Positions 57,553 to 64,000 of a stretch of 64,000 nucleotides of DNA are shown piece by piece. The DNA is taken from contig NZ_JMEX01000008.1 of the NCBI RefSeq assembly GCF_000760735.1, positions 2,622,390 to 2,686,389 on the forward strand, written 5' to 3'. A model generated the notes under the pieces. The model did not search any database, was not told the DNA's origin, and was given only the letters and a program-made list of their open reading frames with translations. Position numbers and translations under genes: made by a program. The DNA is from Rhodococcoides fascians A44A. GTDB lineage: Bacteria > Actinomycetota > Actinomycetes > Mycobacteriales > Mycobacteriaceae. Each line of letters begins with the position of its first letter. The first letter of the stretch is position 1.

Positions 57553-57936
57553 TTACCGGGATTTGACCAACAGGATCTCCACCGGTATCTCCAGCAGCAA
57601 CCGCTGGACCGTCTGCCCCATCAGGAACTTCCCGACGGCGCTGCGGTGACGTGACCCGATGACCACGAGCTCCGCGTCGACCTTGTCGACCAGCGCGAGC
57701 AACGTGGACGTCGAATCGGGATCGGGAACCCCTACCTCGACCCGTGCACCCGGTGCCAGGGCGTGCACCGCGGTTTCGACCGCGGCAACCTCCTGCGCTT
57801 GGGCGCGTGGATCCGGTGAACCCGACAGTGCGTGGATCACAACGAGTTCGGTTCCTCTGGACTGCGACTCGCGGACACCTGCGGCGAGTGCGCTTCTTCC
57901 CTCGTCGGACTGATTGTGAACTACTACGACGGACAT
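57553..57936 (-). CDS. Universal stress protein (single UspA domain)
   Basis: This 127-residue UspA protein ends with LVVIGSRHRSAVGKFLMGQT, then VQRLLLEIPVEILLVK, the ATP-binding G-x2-G-x9-G-S/T pattern with T in the last place. It is closely similar to the Usp beside tctCBA (36261-36680). AAAGG precedes the ATG at 57936. It begins 26 bp after the CitMHS gene on the same strand, so it is likely co-transcribed with the citrate transporter. Confidence 0.92.
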   Translation of the reverse strand: MSVVVVHNQSDEGRSALAAGVRESQSRGTELVVIHALSGSPDPRAQAQEVAAVETAVHALAPGARVEVGVPDPDSTSTLLALVDKVDAELVVIGSRHRSAVGKFLMGQTVQRLLLEIPVEILLVKSR

Positions 57937-57962
57937 GTGCTTGACCTTTCGGTACGTGGGGA

Positions 57963-59360
57963 TCAGCCGAACGGGATCTGGCCGAGGGCAACACCGACGA
58001 CGAGCATGGTCAGGGAGATGACCGCTGCGCGCCACAGAACCTTGCGGTGATGGTCGGCGAGCGACACACCGGCGAGGGTCACGAGAAGCAGGATGGCGGG
58101 GACGAGGGGGCTCTGCAGGTGGAATGCCTGACCGGTGATCGACGCACGCGCCATCTCGACGGGCTCGATTCCGTACTGCGCAGCGGTTTCACTGAGAACC
58201 GGCAGGATGCCGAAGTAGAACGCGTCGTTGGTCATGAAGAACGTGAACGGAAGGGACAGAACGCCGGTGATGACGGCGAGGTACGGACCCATACCCGCCG
58301 GAATGACGTTGAGCAGCCACTCGGCCATGGCCTCGACCATGCCCGTTCCTTGGAACACGCCGGTGAGGATCGCTGCAGCGAGAACCATGGCGACGACGGA
58401 CACGATCGACGACGAGTGCCGCGCGATGGCCTCGCCCTGCTCCTTGACCTTCGGGAAATTCACGGCGAGCGCGATCGACGCTGCGATCATGAAGAGCACC
58501 GGGATGGGGAGGATGTCCATGACCAGGACAACCAGCAAAGCCACGGTCAGGGCGGCGTTGAACCACAACAACTTCGGACGCAGAGTATCGCGATTGGGAT
58601 CGAGGCCGTCGATGAACTGACCGGCTCCGCCGTCGTGATCACTGCCCGTTCCGGCCGAGCCGGCGGTGTTCTTGGAGCCACCGGTGCCAGCGGAGCCGGT
58701 GCCGGTCGAGCCGCCTGCGTGAACGAGCTCGGATTCGTAGACCAACTTGCCGATTCGCTTGCGCTCCATCAGCCCGAGGTGCACCGAGAACAGCAGCACG
58801 ATGACCAATCCGGCGATCAGCGAGGGCACCATCGGCACGAAGACCTCGGACGGCGAGATGCCGAGCGCAGACGCTGCCCGGACCGTGGGGCCGCCCCACG
58901 GGATGATGTTCATTGTTCCGTTGGCCAGACCGGCAACGACGGTCAGGATCACCGGGCTCACACCGAGTTTCAGGTACAGAGGCAGCATCGCGGAGGTGAC
59001 GATGATGAACGTCGTCGACCCGTCACCGTCGAGGGACACGACCATCGCCAGAACGGCAGTACCGACGACGAGCTTCATCGGGTCGTTCCTGACGAGCTTC
59101 AGAATGCCCTTCACCAGTGGATCGAACAGGCCGACGTCGATCATGATCCCGAAGAAGATGATCGCGAAGAACAGCAGGGCAGCCGTCGGGGCGAGCGACT
59201 TGATGCCGTCGGTGATCATGTCGCCGATCCCGAGTCCCGCACCGGCCATGAGGCCGAACGCAACCGGCACCAACGTCAGCGCCACGACAGGGGTCGCGCG
59301 CTTGGTCAGGATCAGATACATGAAGACGGCAACCATGAGGAAGCCCAGTATCACGAGCAT
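57963..59360 (-). CDS. Citrate:H+/metal symporter, CitMHS family
   Basis: This 465-residue secondary transporter has about 12 helices. Typical segments are AIIFFGIMIDVGLFDPLVKG near residue 66, VVSLDGDGSTTFIIVTSAML near 105, GLANGTMNIIPWGGPTVRAA near 144 and LPFTFFMTNDAFYFGILPVL near 375. CitMHS proteins import citrate complexed with Mg2+, Ca2+ or another divalent ion. A Gly/Ser/Thr-rich loop (about residues 218-245) with repeated GSAGTG links the halves. AAAGGAG stands 7 nt before the ATG. It lies between tctC-like and usp genes and next to CitAB. Confidence 0.94.
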   Translation of the reverse strand: MLVILGFLMVAVFMYLILTKRATPVVALTLVPVAFGLMAGAGLGIGDMITDGIKSLAPTAALLFFAIIFFGIMIDVGLFDPLVKGILKLVRNDPMKLVVGTAVLAMVVSLDGDGSTTFIIVTSAMLPLYLKLGVSPVILTVVAGLANGTMNIIPWGGPTVRAASALGISPSEVFVPMVPSLIAGLVIVLLFSVHLGLMERKRIGKLVYESELVHAGGSTGTGSAGTGGSKNTAGSAGTGSDHDGGAGQFIDGLDPNRDTLRPKLLWFNAALTVALLVVLVMDILPIPVLFMIAASIALAVNFPKVKEQGEAIARHSSSIVSVVAMVLAAAILTGVFQGTGMVEAMAEWLLNVIPAGMGPYLAVITGVLSLPFTFFMTNDAFYFGILPVLSETAAQYGIEPVEMARASITGQAFHLQSPLVPAILLLVTLAGVSLADHHRKVLWRAAVISLTMLVVGVALGQIPFG

Positions 59361-59415
59361 GGGTGTACTCCTTTGTGCGAGCAGGGTGAAACGTGGTGTC
59401 GGGTGAATCCGAACG

Positions 59416-60414
59416 TCAAGGGGTGACGGTCAGCGTCTCGTGGACGAATCGAGCTTGTTCGCCCAGGAACTCGGCGAAGTCGGAGCCGGTCAGTATCGAA
59501 CTGCGCCAGCCGTTTCGAGTGAGGATGTCCTGCCATCGGCCGGACGTGTCGAGATCGCGGATGCGGTCGGTCCACGTCGTCGCCTGGTCCGGCGTGATGC
59601 CCGGCGGCGCGAGCAGGCCTCGCCAGTTGGCGAAGACGACGTCGACGCCGGCCTCGCGTGCGGTCGGCGCGTCCACCACCGGCACCCGTTCGTCGGTGCT
59701 GATGGCAAGTGCCCGCACGGTTCCGGCGGAAATCTGGTCGAGATACTCGCTGACGCCGGTCGTCGCGACGTCGACGTCACCGGTCAGCAGAGCCGGAAGC
59801 AGTTGTCCGCCACCTTCGTACTGTCGATACTGCGACGCCGACGGGTCGACGCCGATGGCCCGAGCAAGAAGGATCCGGAACAGACCGTCGGGCCCACCCT
59901 CGGCGGAACCACCGGCAAAACTGAGCGCCGACGGATCGGCGCGCCACGCGTCGACCAGATCGTTCATCGTTCGAAGCGGCGAGTTCGCCGGAACCAGAAC
60001 TACTTCCGGTTCCTCCAGCAGCTTGGCGACGGGCGTGGCCTCGGACAACGAATTGTCGGACTCCGTCGTCTCCAGCGCGCCGATCAGACCGAGGCCCATG
60101 ACCATCGCGAGATCGGGGTTACCGCGCTCGAGAGCCAACCGACCCAGGCCGACGATCCCACCCGATCCGGGCAGCACCACGACGTCGTAATCGGGGTCGG
60201 TGCTGCCGGGTGTTCCGCTGCCCAGAGCTTGGGTGAGGTTCCGGGCCGTCAGGTCGTATCCGCCGCCGGCGTCGGACGGCACGACCAGTTGGACCCGAGG
60301 AGTGCCGTCTGCGCCGGCGAAGACCGCAGGCTCGGAACTGCATGCGCCCACGAGAACGGCAACCGCGACGCACACGGCGCTGGTTGCTGATCGAACTCTC
60401 GTAGTAGGCACCAT
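59416..60414 (-). CDS. TctC-type tricarboxylate-binding lipoprotein
   Basis: This 332-residue TctC/Bug-type binding protein has a lipoprotein signal ending VAVLVGACSS, with the lipobox Cys near residue 25. Conserved pieces are VQLVVPSDAGGGYDLTARNL near 43, VVLPGSGGIVGLGRLALERG near 80 and a C-terminal NWRGLLAPPGITPDQATTWT. No TctAB permease accompanies it. It may instead deliver citrate to the adjacent CitMHS or serve as an extracytoplasmic sensor partner for CitA, as TctC-like proteins do in Bordetella-type sensing. It is divergent from citAB. The start is uncertain because no ribosome binding site is evident. Confidence 0.88.
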   Translation of the reverse strand: MVPTTRVRSATSAVCVAVAVLVGACSSEPAVFAGADGTPRVQLVVPSDAGGGYDLTARNLTQALGSGTPGSTDPDYDVVVLPGSGGIVGLGRLALERGNPDLAMVMGLGLIGALETTESDNSLSEATPVAKLLEEPEVVLVPANSPLRTMNDLVDAWRADPSALSFAGGSAEGGPDGLFRILLARAIGVDPSASQYRQYEGGGQLLPALLTGDVDVATTGVSEYLDQISAGTVRALAISTDERVPVVDAPTAREAGVDVVFANWRGLLAPPGITPDQATTWTDRIRDLDTSGRWQDILTRNGWRSSILTGSDFAEFLGEQARFVHETLTVTP

Positions 60415-60530
60415 GGAAGTGAACAACACTTTGTGACTGCGGTCACCCTTGCGATCACAGTTTCTTTTGTGTCCATTGTGGTCGCGCCGAACTGCGCTCC
60501 ACGCTCCTGGCCGCGCAGTAGGGTCTTTTG

Positions 60531-62075
60531 GTGCGCAGAACCACGCTGGCGGCCCAGTTGCTGAGGTTGCAGCTGCTGATCGTCGTGGTCGTTCTGGTCG
60601 CCATCGGCGGGTTGTCGCTCGCCCAGTCGTCCGCCGCGTTCCAACGGGACGCAGGCCGCCGCGCACAGTCGGCGGCGGAAACTCTCGCGGCGAACCCCGT
60701 CGTCCGTCAGCTGTTGCCGTCGGCCCAGCCTCGCATCCGAACCGGTCTGCAGAGCGCAGTGGAATCCGTACGCGCGGTCTCCGGCCTCGACTACGCGGCA
60801 CTCTCGGGCGTCGACGGTGTGGTGGTGTTGTCCACCGTTCCCGAACAAGTCGGGACGACCGTGCAGACCGGTGCGGACGGATCGAGGGTCGGGCTCACCG
60901 ACACGGCGGCAGGCAAAGCGGTCGAAGCGCGGGTGCCGGTGCTCGACGACTCGGGAACACTCGTGGGAACGGCCGTCGTCGGCGACCGATATCCCTCGGC
61001 CGTGGACCGGTTCCTGCAATCGGCACCCAATCTGATCGTCTACCTGGCGGTCGCGTCGGTGCTGGGCGGGCTGGGTTCGGTACTGCTCGCGCGGAGAGTC
61101 AAGCGTCAGACCCTCGGCATGGAGGCCAGCGAGATCCTCGACCTCGTCGGGCAGCGTGAAGCGATGCTGCGGGGGCTCAAGGAAGGCGTCATCGCCCTCG
61201 ACCCGAACGGCCGCGTCGTGCTGATGAGCGAAAGTGCGCACGAGTTGCTGCACATCGAATACGGAAGCAAGGGCGCAACCGTCGACGAGCTCGGGGTCAC
61301 CGGTCGGCTTCGCGACGTCCTTCTCGGAACCGTGGAGACCTCCGACGAGATCGTGCTGGTCGGCGATCGAGTCCTGGTCCTGAACACAGTCCCCGTCGTC
61401 GCCGACGGCAAAGCGGTGGGAACGGTCACGACCTTCCGTGACCGCACCGAACTGACCGACGTCGAGGAGGAACTCGGAGTCACCAAGACCAGTTCGACGG
61501 CGCTGCGTGAACACATCCACGAATTCGACAACCAGCTGCACACCATATCCGGACTGGTTCAACTGCACGAATACGACGAGGTGGTGCGCTACGTGGACGG
61601 CCTCACCGCGCGCCGCGAGGATGCGACGTCGGTGGTCACCGATTCCGTCGCCGACGTCAGTGTCGCTGCGCTCCTGATCGCGAAAATCGGTGCTGCCGCG
61701 CATCGTTCGGTGACCGTCGACATCGTCGAGGGGTCCGCTCTTCGATCGCACGGGGGAGCGTTGTCCCGAGATCTCTGCACTGTCCTCGGCAATCTCGTCG
61801 ACAATGCCGTGGCGGCATCGAGTGGACGGGTACGGATCGCGTTGCACGAGAACGACGGTGACATCGTCGCCGAGGTATTCGACGACGGACCGGGCGTCGA
61901 CGCGTCGGACACCACGAATATCTTCGAACAGGGCTGGAGCACCAAAGGGGCGGCATCGACCGGTCATGGCTTCGGTCTCGCGCTGGTCCGGCTCGCGTGC
62001 AGGCGTCGGGGCGGCGACGTGACGGTCGGAACGGACGGCGAGTGGACGGTGTTCCGCGCGATGATGAAGGAGTGA
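60531..62075 (+). CDS. citA: Sensor histidine kinase, CitA/DcuS family
   Basis: This 514-residue membrane kinase has two helices (about 10-32 and 165-185) bracketing an extracellular PAS-like sensor domain. A cytoplasmic PAS domain follows (about 200-310). The phospho-acceptor motif is HEFDNQLHTISGLVQLHEYD near residue 328, then come N-box NLVDNAVAASSG and G-box FDDGPGV with GHGFGLALVR. This is the CitA/DcuS layout, which senses external citrate or C4-acids. It starts with GTG at 60531. It overlaps its response regulator (GTGA). The adjacent citMHS and tctC-like genes are the expected targets. Confidence 0.93.
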   Translation: MRRTTLAAQLLRLQLLIVVVVLVAIGGLSLAQSSAAFQRDAGRRAQSAAETLAANPVVRQLLPSAQPRIRTGLQSAVESVRAVSGLDYAALSGVDGVVVLSTVPEQVGTTVQTGADGSRVGLTDTAAGKAVEARVPVLDDSGTLVGTAVVGDRYPSAVDRFLQSAPNLIVYLAVASVLGGLGSVLLARRVKRQTLGMEASEILDLVGQREAMLRGLKEGVIALDPNGRVVLMSESAHELLHIEYGSKGATVDELGVTGRLRDVLLGTVETSDEIVLVGDRVLVLNTVPVVADGKAVGTVTTFRDRTELTDVEEELGVTKTSSTALREHIHEFDNQLHTISGLVQLHEYDEVVRYVDGLTARREDATSVVTDSVADVSVAALLIAKIGAAAHRSVTVDIVEGSALRSHGGALSRDLCTVLGNLVDNAVAASSGRVRIALHENDGDIVAEVFDDGPGVDASDTTNIFEQGWSTKGAASTGHGFGLALVRLACRRRGGDVTVGTDGEWTVFRAMMKE

Positions 62076-62740
62076 GTGTGATTCGGGTTCTCGTCGTCGA
62101 CGACGACTTCATGGTCGCAAAGGTGCATTCGGGGTTCGTCGGTAAGGTCGACGGCTTCGAGGTCTGCGGCGTCGCCCACACGTCCGAGTCCGCGATCGAC
62201 GCAGTGTCCGCTCTCCGGCCGGACCTCGTGCTGCTCGACGTGCACCTGCCCGGTGCCAGCGGTCTGGACCTCATCGGGACGTTCCGAGAGTTGGTGCCGG
62301 ACCTCGACATTCTCGTCATCACCAGCGAACGAGAAGTCGCGTCCGTGCAGAAAGCGCTCCGGAGCGGCGTCGTGCATTACCTGATCAAGCCGTTCAAGTT
62401 CTCCGTGCTGCAGGCGCGGCTGGAGCAGTACCGAACCACGCGGCAAACCCTCGGGTCCTCGGCGGAGGCGGAACAGGCCGCCGTCGACAAAGCGTTCGGC
62501 ATAACCGGTTCCGGCCAGGACCTTCCCAAGGGTCTGAGCCGCGTCACGCTGGATCTGGTGGAACTCAGGCTTCGTGACGTCGAACGGCCGGTGTCGGCCA
62601 CCGAGATGTCCGAGCGGTCGGGGATCTCCCGATCCAGCGCCCGGCGATACCTCGAGTACCTCGCGGGCATCGGACGCGTCGAGGTATCCCTGGACTACGG
62701 GAACGTCGGGCGGCCCGAAAGGCTCTATCTGCGTAAGTAG
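62072..62740 (+). CDS. citB: Response regulator, CitB/DcuR family
   Basis: This 222-residue protein has a receiver domain (VLVVDDDFMVAKVHSGFV, phospho-acceptor Asp in LVLLDVHLPGASGLDL near residue 55, Lys in YLIKPFKFSV near 105). Its C-terminal DNA-binding domain carries VSATEMSERSGISRSSARRY, the CitB-type helix-turn-helix. The GTG at 62072 overlaps the kinase stop; a GTG at 62078 is also possible. In Corynebacterium glutamicum CitAB activates citrate transporters (citM/citH and tctCBA); both gene types occur in this window. Confidence 0.93.
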   Translation: MSVIRVLVVDDDFMVAKVHSGFVGKVDGFEVCGVAHTSESAIDAVSALRPDLVLLDVHLPGASGLDLIGTFRELVPDLDILVITSEREVASVQKALRSGVVHYLIKPFKFSVLQARLEQYRTTRQTLGSSAEAEQAAVDKAFGITGSGQDLPKGLSRVTLDLVELRLRDVERPVSATEMSERSGISRSSARRYLEYLAGIGRVEVSLDYGNVGRPERLYLRK

Positions 62741-62744
62741 TCCA

Positions 62745-63113
62745 TCACTCGACTGCCCGTCGGACAATGGCTGCGATCTTCTTCTCCGTCGCGTCGTCGA
62801 GCTCCGTCAGAAACCATCCCGACGGCATCAACAGGTCGTCTGCATCGTCCGGCGCGGACACGTTCGCCTTCTCCGACAACCCGAATGCAATGTACTTCTC
62901 TGCGATGAAGTGGCACAGAATCGGGCCCTTTCCCTTCGCGTATCCCGGCATTCCGTAGAACAATCGAGGTTGCAGCTCCGGTGCCGCAGCCAGAATCACC
63001 TCGTGCAGCCTGCGCCCCACGGAGTCGTACGGCGCGGGGTACGAGGCAATCTTCTCCAGTACTGCAGCGGTGGGGTCCTGTGTCGATTTCTTGGCCGGCA
63101 TGCACGTCATCAT
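62745..63113 (-). CDS. DUF1801 (YdhG-like) family protein
   Basis: This 122-residue protein has VLEKIASYPAPYDSVGRRLH, then LFYGMPGYAKGKGPILCHFI and AFGLSEKANVS, matching the DUF1801/YdhG fold (frataxin-like) whose members are sometimes annotated as iron chaperones. Its function here is unknown. The start may be 63113, or 63101 if the later ATG is used; no clear ribosome binding site is visible. It ends 4 bp from the convergent citB stop. Confidence 0.78.
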   Translation of the reverse strand: MMTCMPAKKSTQDPTAAVLEKIASYPAPYDSVGRRLHEVILAAAPELQPRLFYGMPGYAKGKGPILCHFIAEKYIAFGLSEKANVSAPDDADDLLMPSGWFLTELDDATEKKIAAIVRRAVE

Positions 63114-63161
63114 TCCCCACTTCGGTAGTTTTTTCGTCCGTGTCGGACCCCCTCCGTATAT

Positions 63162-63177
63162 TCGAAAGTATGTTCGA
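63162..63177 (+). promoter_or_regulatory. LexA (SOS) box
   Basis: TCGAAAGTATGTTCGA differs from the mycobacterial SOS box at one base (A for C in the left arm). It shares the GTAT centre with the box at 10841. It overlaps the ATG of the second DUF222 gene. Confidence 0.8.
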
Positions 63178-64000
63178 TACGGGGGTTTCGGCGGGATCGA
63201 GTACGGCGGGGTCGAGTACTGCGTGTGTGGCGGGGTTGGCAGGTTATGCCGCGGTGTGCCGGGTGCGGGAGAACATCGCCCGCGCCAGGACGGTGGAGGC
63301 GGTGTGCGAGATCGCCGACATCCGCCTCGCCGACGCCGACGGCACCGGTGGGGATCCGTTGACTGTTCTGGCGCAGGTGGTCACCGAGGTGGCGGTGTCG
63401 CTGGGTCTGTCGCAGAGCGCCGCGCGGCCGTTGTTGAGCGTCGGGCAGGAGTTGTCGCGGATGCCGCTCACGGCGCTGCGGTTCGTGTTCGGCGGCGTCG
63501 ACTGGCCGCGGGTGCAAGTGTTGACTGCCGTGTTGGGGAAGGCATCCGATGCCACCATCGCGGCTCTGGAATTCGAGGCTGTCGCTGCGGCGGAACGGTT
63601 GACGCCGCGGTCACTGCGACTGTGGTTGTGGCGACTGTGGTTCGCCCACGACCGGGACGAGGCCGCAGCCGCACAAGAGCGCACGGTGCGCAGTAGCCGG
63701 GGGATGCGGGTGCGCCGCGACTCCGGTGGTGCGTCGGTACTCGAAGCGATCGTCACCGACCTCGAAGGCGCCGAAGTCGACGCATTGGTGACCGAGATCG
63801 CCGCAACGGTCTGCCAGCAAGACCCCAGGTCGACCACAGCGTTACGCGTCGATGGGTTGATGGCGTTGATCCACGGCGAACACGCCCTCGAATGCCACTG
63901 CGAGCGCGGTGAGCATTGCCCGCTGGACGGTGCCGCGGATCGGCCCGATCCTCGGCGGGGTCCGCTGGTGCAGATCCTCCTCGACGCCGAAACACTGCTC
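63170..64000 (+). CDS. DUF222 (13E12 family) protein, cut by window end
   Basis: The frame is open from ATG 63170 to the window edge (277 codons, no stop). It reads as a DUF222 domain: VSLGLSQSAARPLLSVGQEL near residue 83, VFGGVDWPRVQVLTAVLGKA near 106, then the cysteine motif CHCERGEHCPLDG and RRGPLVQILLDAETLL. The last segment parallels CTCGRAECP and LLQIMIDIKTLLGL in the DUF222/HNH protein at 8693. The HNH domain should lie beyond the window. The ATG falls inside the SOS box, so either the message is leaderless or translation starts later (GTG at 63227). Confidence 0.85.
   Translation, partial: MFDTGVSAGSSTAGSSTACVAGLAGYAAVCRVRENIARARTVEAVCEIADIRLADADGTGGDPLTVLAQVVTEVAVSLGLSQSAARPLLSVGQELSRMPLTALRFVFGGVDWPRVQVLTAVLGKASDATIAALEFEAVAAAERLTPRSLRLWLWRLWFAHDRDEAAAAQERTVRSSRGMRVRRDSGGASVLEAIVTDLEGAEVDALVTEIAATVCQQDPRSTTALRVDGLMALIHGEHALECHCERGEHCPLDGAADRPDPRRGPLVQILLDAETLL

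Overview
The window is high-GC DNA with dense, often overlapping genes (ATGA/GTGA junctions) and many GTG starts. Its gene families (an alkB–rubredoxin–rubredoxin–TetR cluster, an NDMA-dependent methanol dehydrogenase, 13E12/DUF222 HNH proteins under mycobacterial-type SOS boxes, an MmpL-type exporter) point to a mycolic-acid actinobacterium, most likely Rhodococcus or a close relative. No rRNA, tRNA, CRISPR array or intact mobile element was recognised. It looks like chromosomal accessory and catabolic DNA.

Layout. 0–8.7 kb: a DHA2 drug exporter divergent from a TetR gene across a clear palindromic operator; a small membrane protein; a D-malate/tartrate-type dehydrogenase with a hydroxyacid dehydrogenase, divergent from a LysR gene; a TetR gene; a Tat-exported GMC (cholesterol-oxidase-like) oxidoreductase. 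8.7–11.6 kb: a DUF222/HNH gene with a perfect SOS box and a decayed IS3-family remnant. 11.7–18.5 kb: a large LAL/LuxR regulator followed by mno–moxR–VWA (CoxE-like), a coherent methanol/short-alcohol oxidation unit. 18.5–28.2 kb: NmrA-type reductase, two MFS exporters, DUF5996 protein, OYE-type flavin oxidoreductase with TetR, a fused alpha/beta 2-oxoacid dehydrogenase E1 and an ElaA-type acetyltransferase. 28.2–30.5 kb: alkane hydroxylase operon alkB–rubA1–rubA2–alkU, all overlapping. 30.8–36.7 kb: type III glutamine synthetase; tctCBA tricarboxylate uptake divergent from a universal stress protein (Usp). 36.7–39.3 kb: two overlapping CNNM/CorC membrane proteins preceded by hairpins and a 25-codon acidic/proline leader ORF. 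39.4–53.2 kb: regulator–transporter pairs (MarR/AbrB, MFS/TetR, FUSC/MarR, MMPL/MarR), a siderophore-binding lipoprotein, a Tat-exported ceramidase, an HxlR/QorB-like pair and a lipocalin. 53.2–57.4 kb: Zn alcohol dehydrogenase, STAS protein, phytoene-desaturase-like enzyme, GAF–ANTAR protein. 57.5–62.7 kb: a second citrate module, Usp–citMHS–tctC divergent from citAB. 62.7–64 kb: DUF1801 protein and a second SOS-boxed DUF222 gene cut by the window end.

How the genes fit together. Several neighbours form functional units: methanol oxidation with its chaperone-like ATPase/VWA pair and a probable LAL activator; alkane hydroxylation with its electron carriers and regulator; and two separate citrate/tricarboxylate uptake modules, each next to a Usp gene, with the CitAB sensor system at one of them. 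The most unusual observations are the leader ORF ending on the CNNM start codon, whose acidic/proline start resembles the ribosome-destabilising MgtL leader of enterobacterial Mg2+ transporters; a family of three intergenic hairpins with a conserved loop core but, in one copy, an unrelated stem; and two SOS-regulated DUF222/HNH genes.
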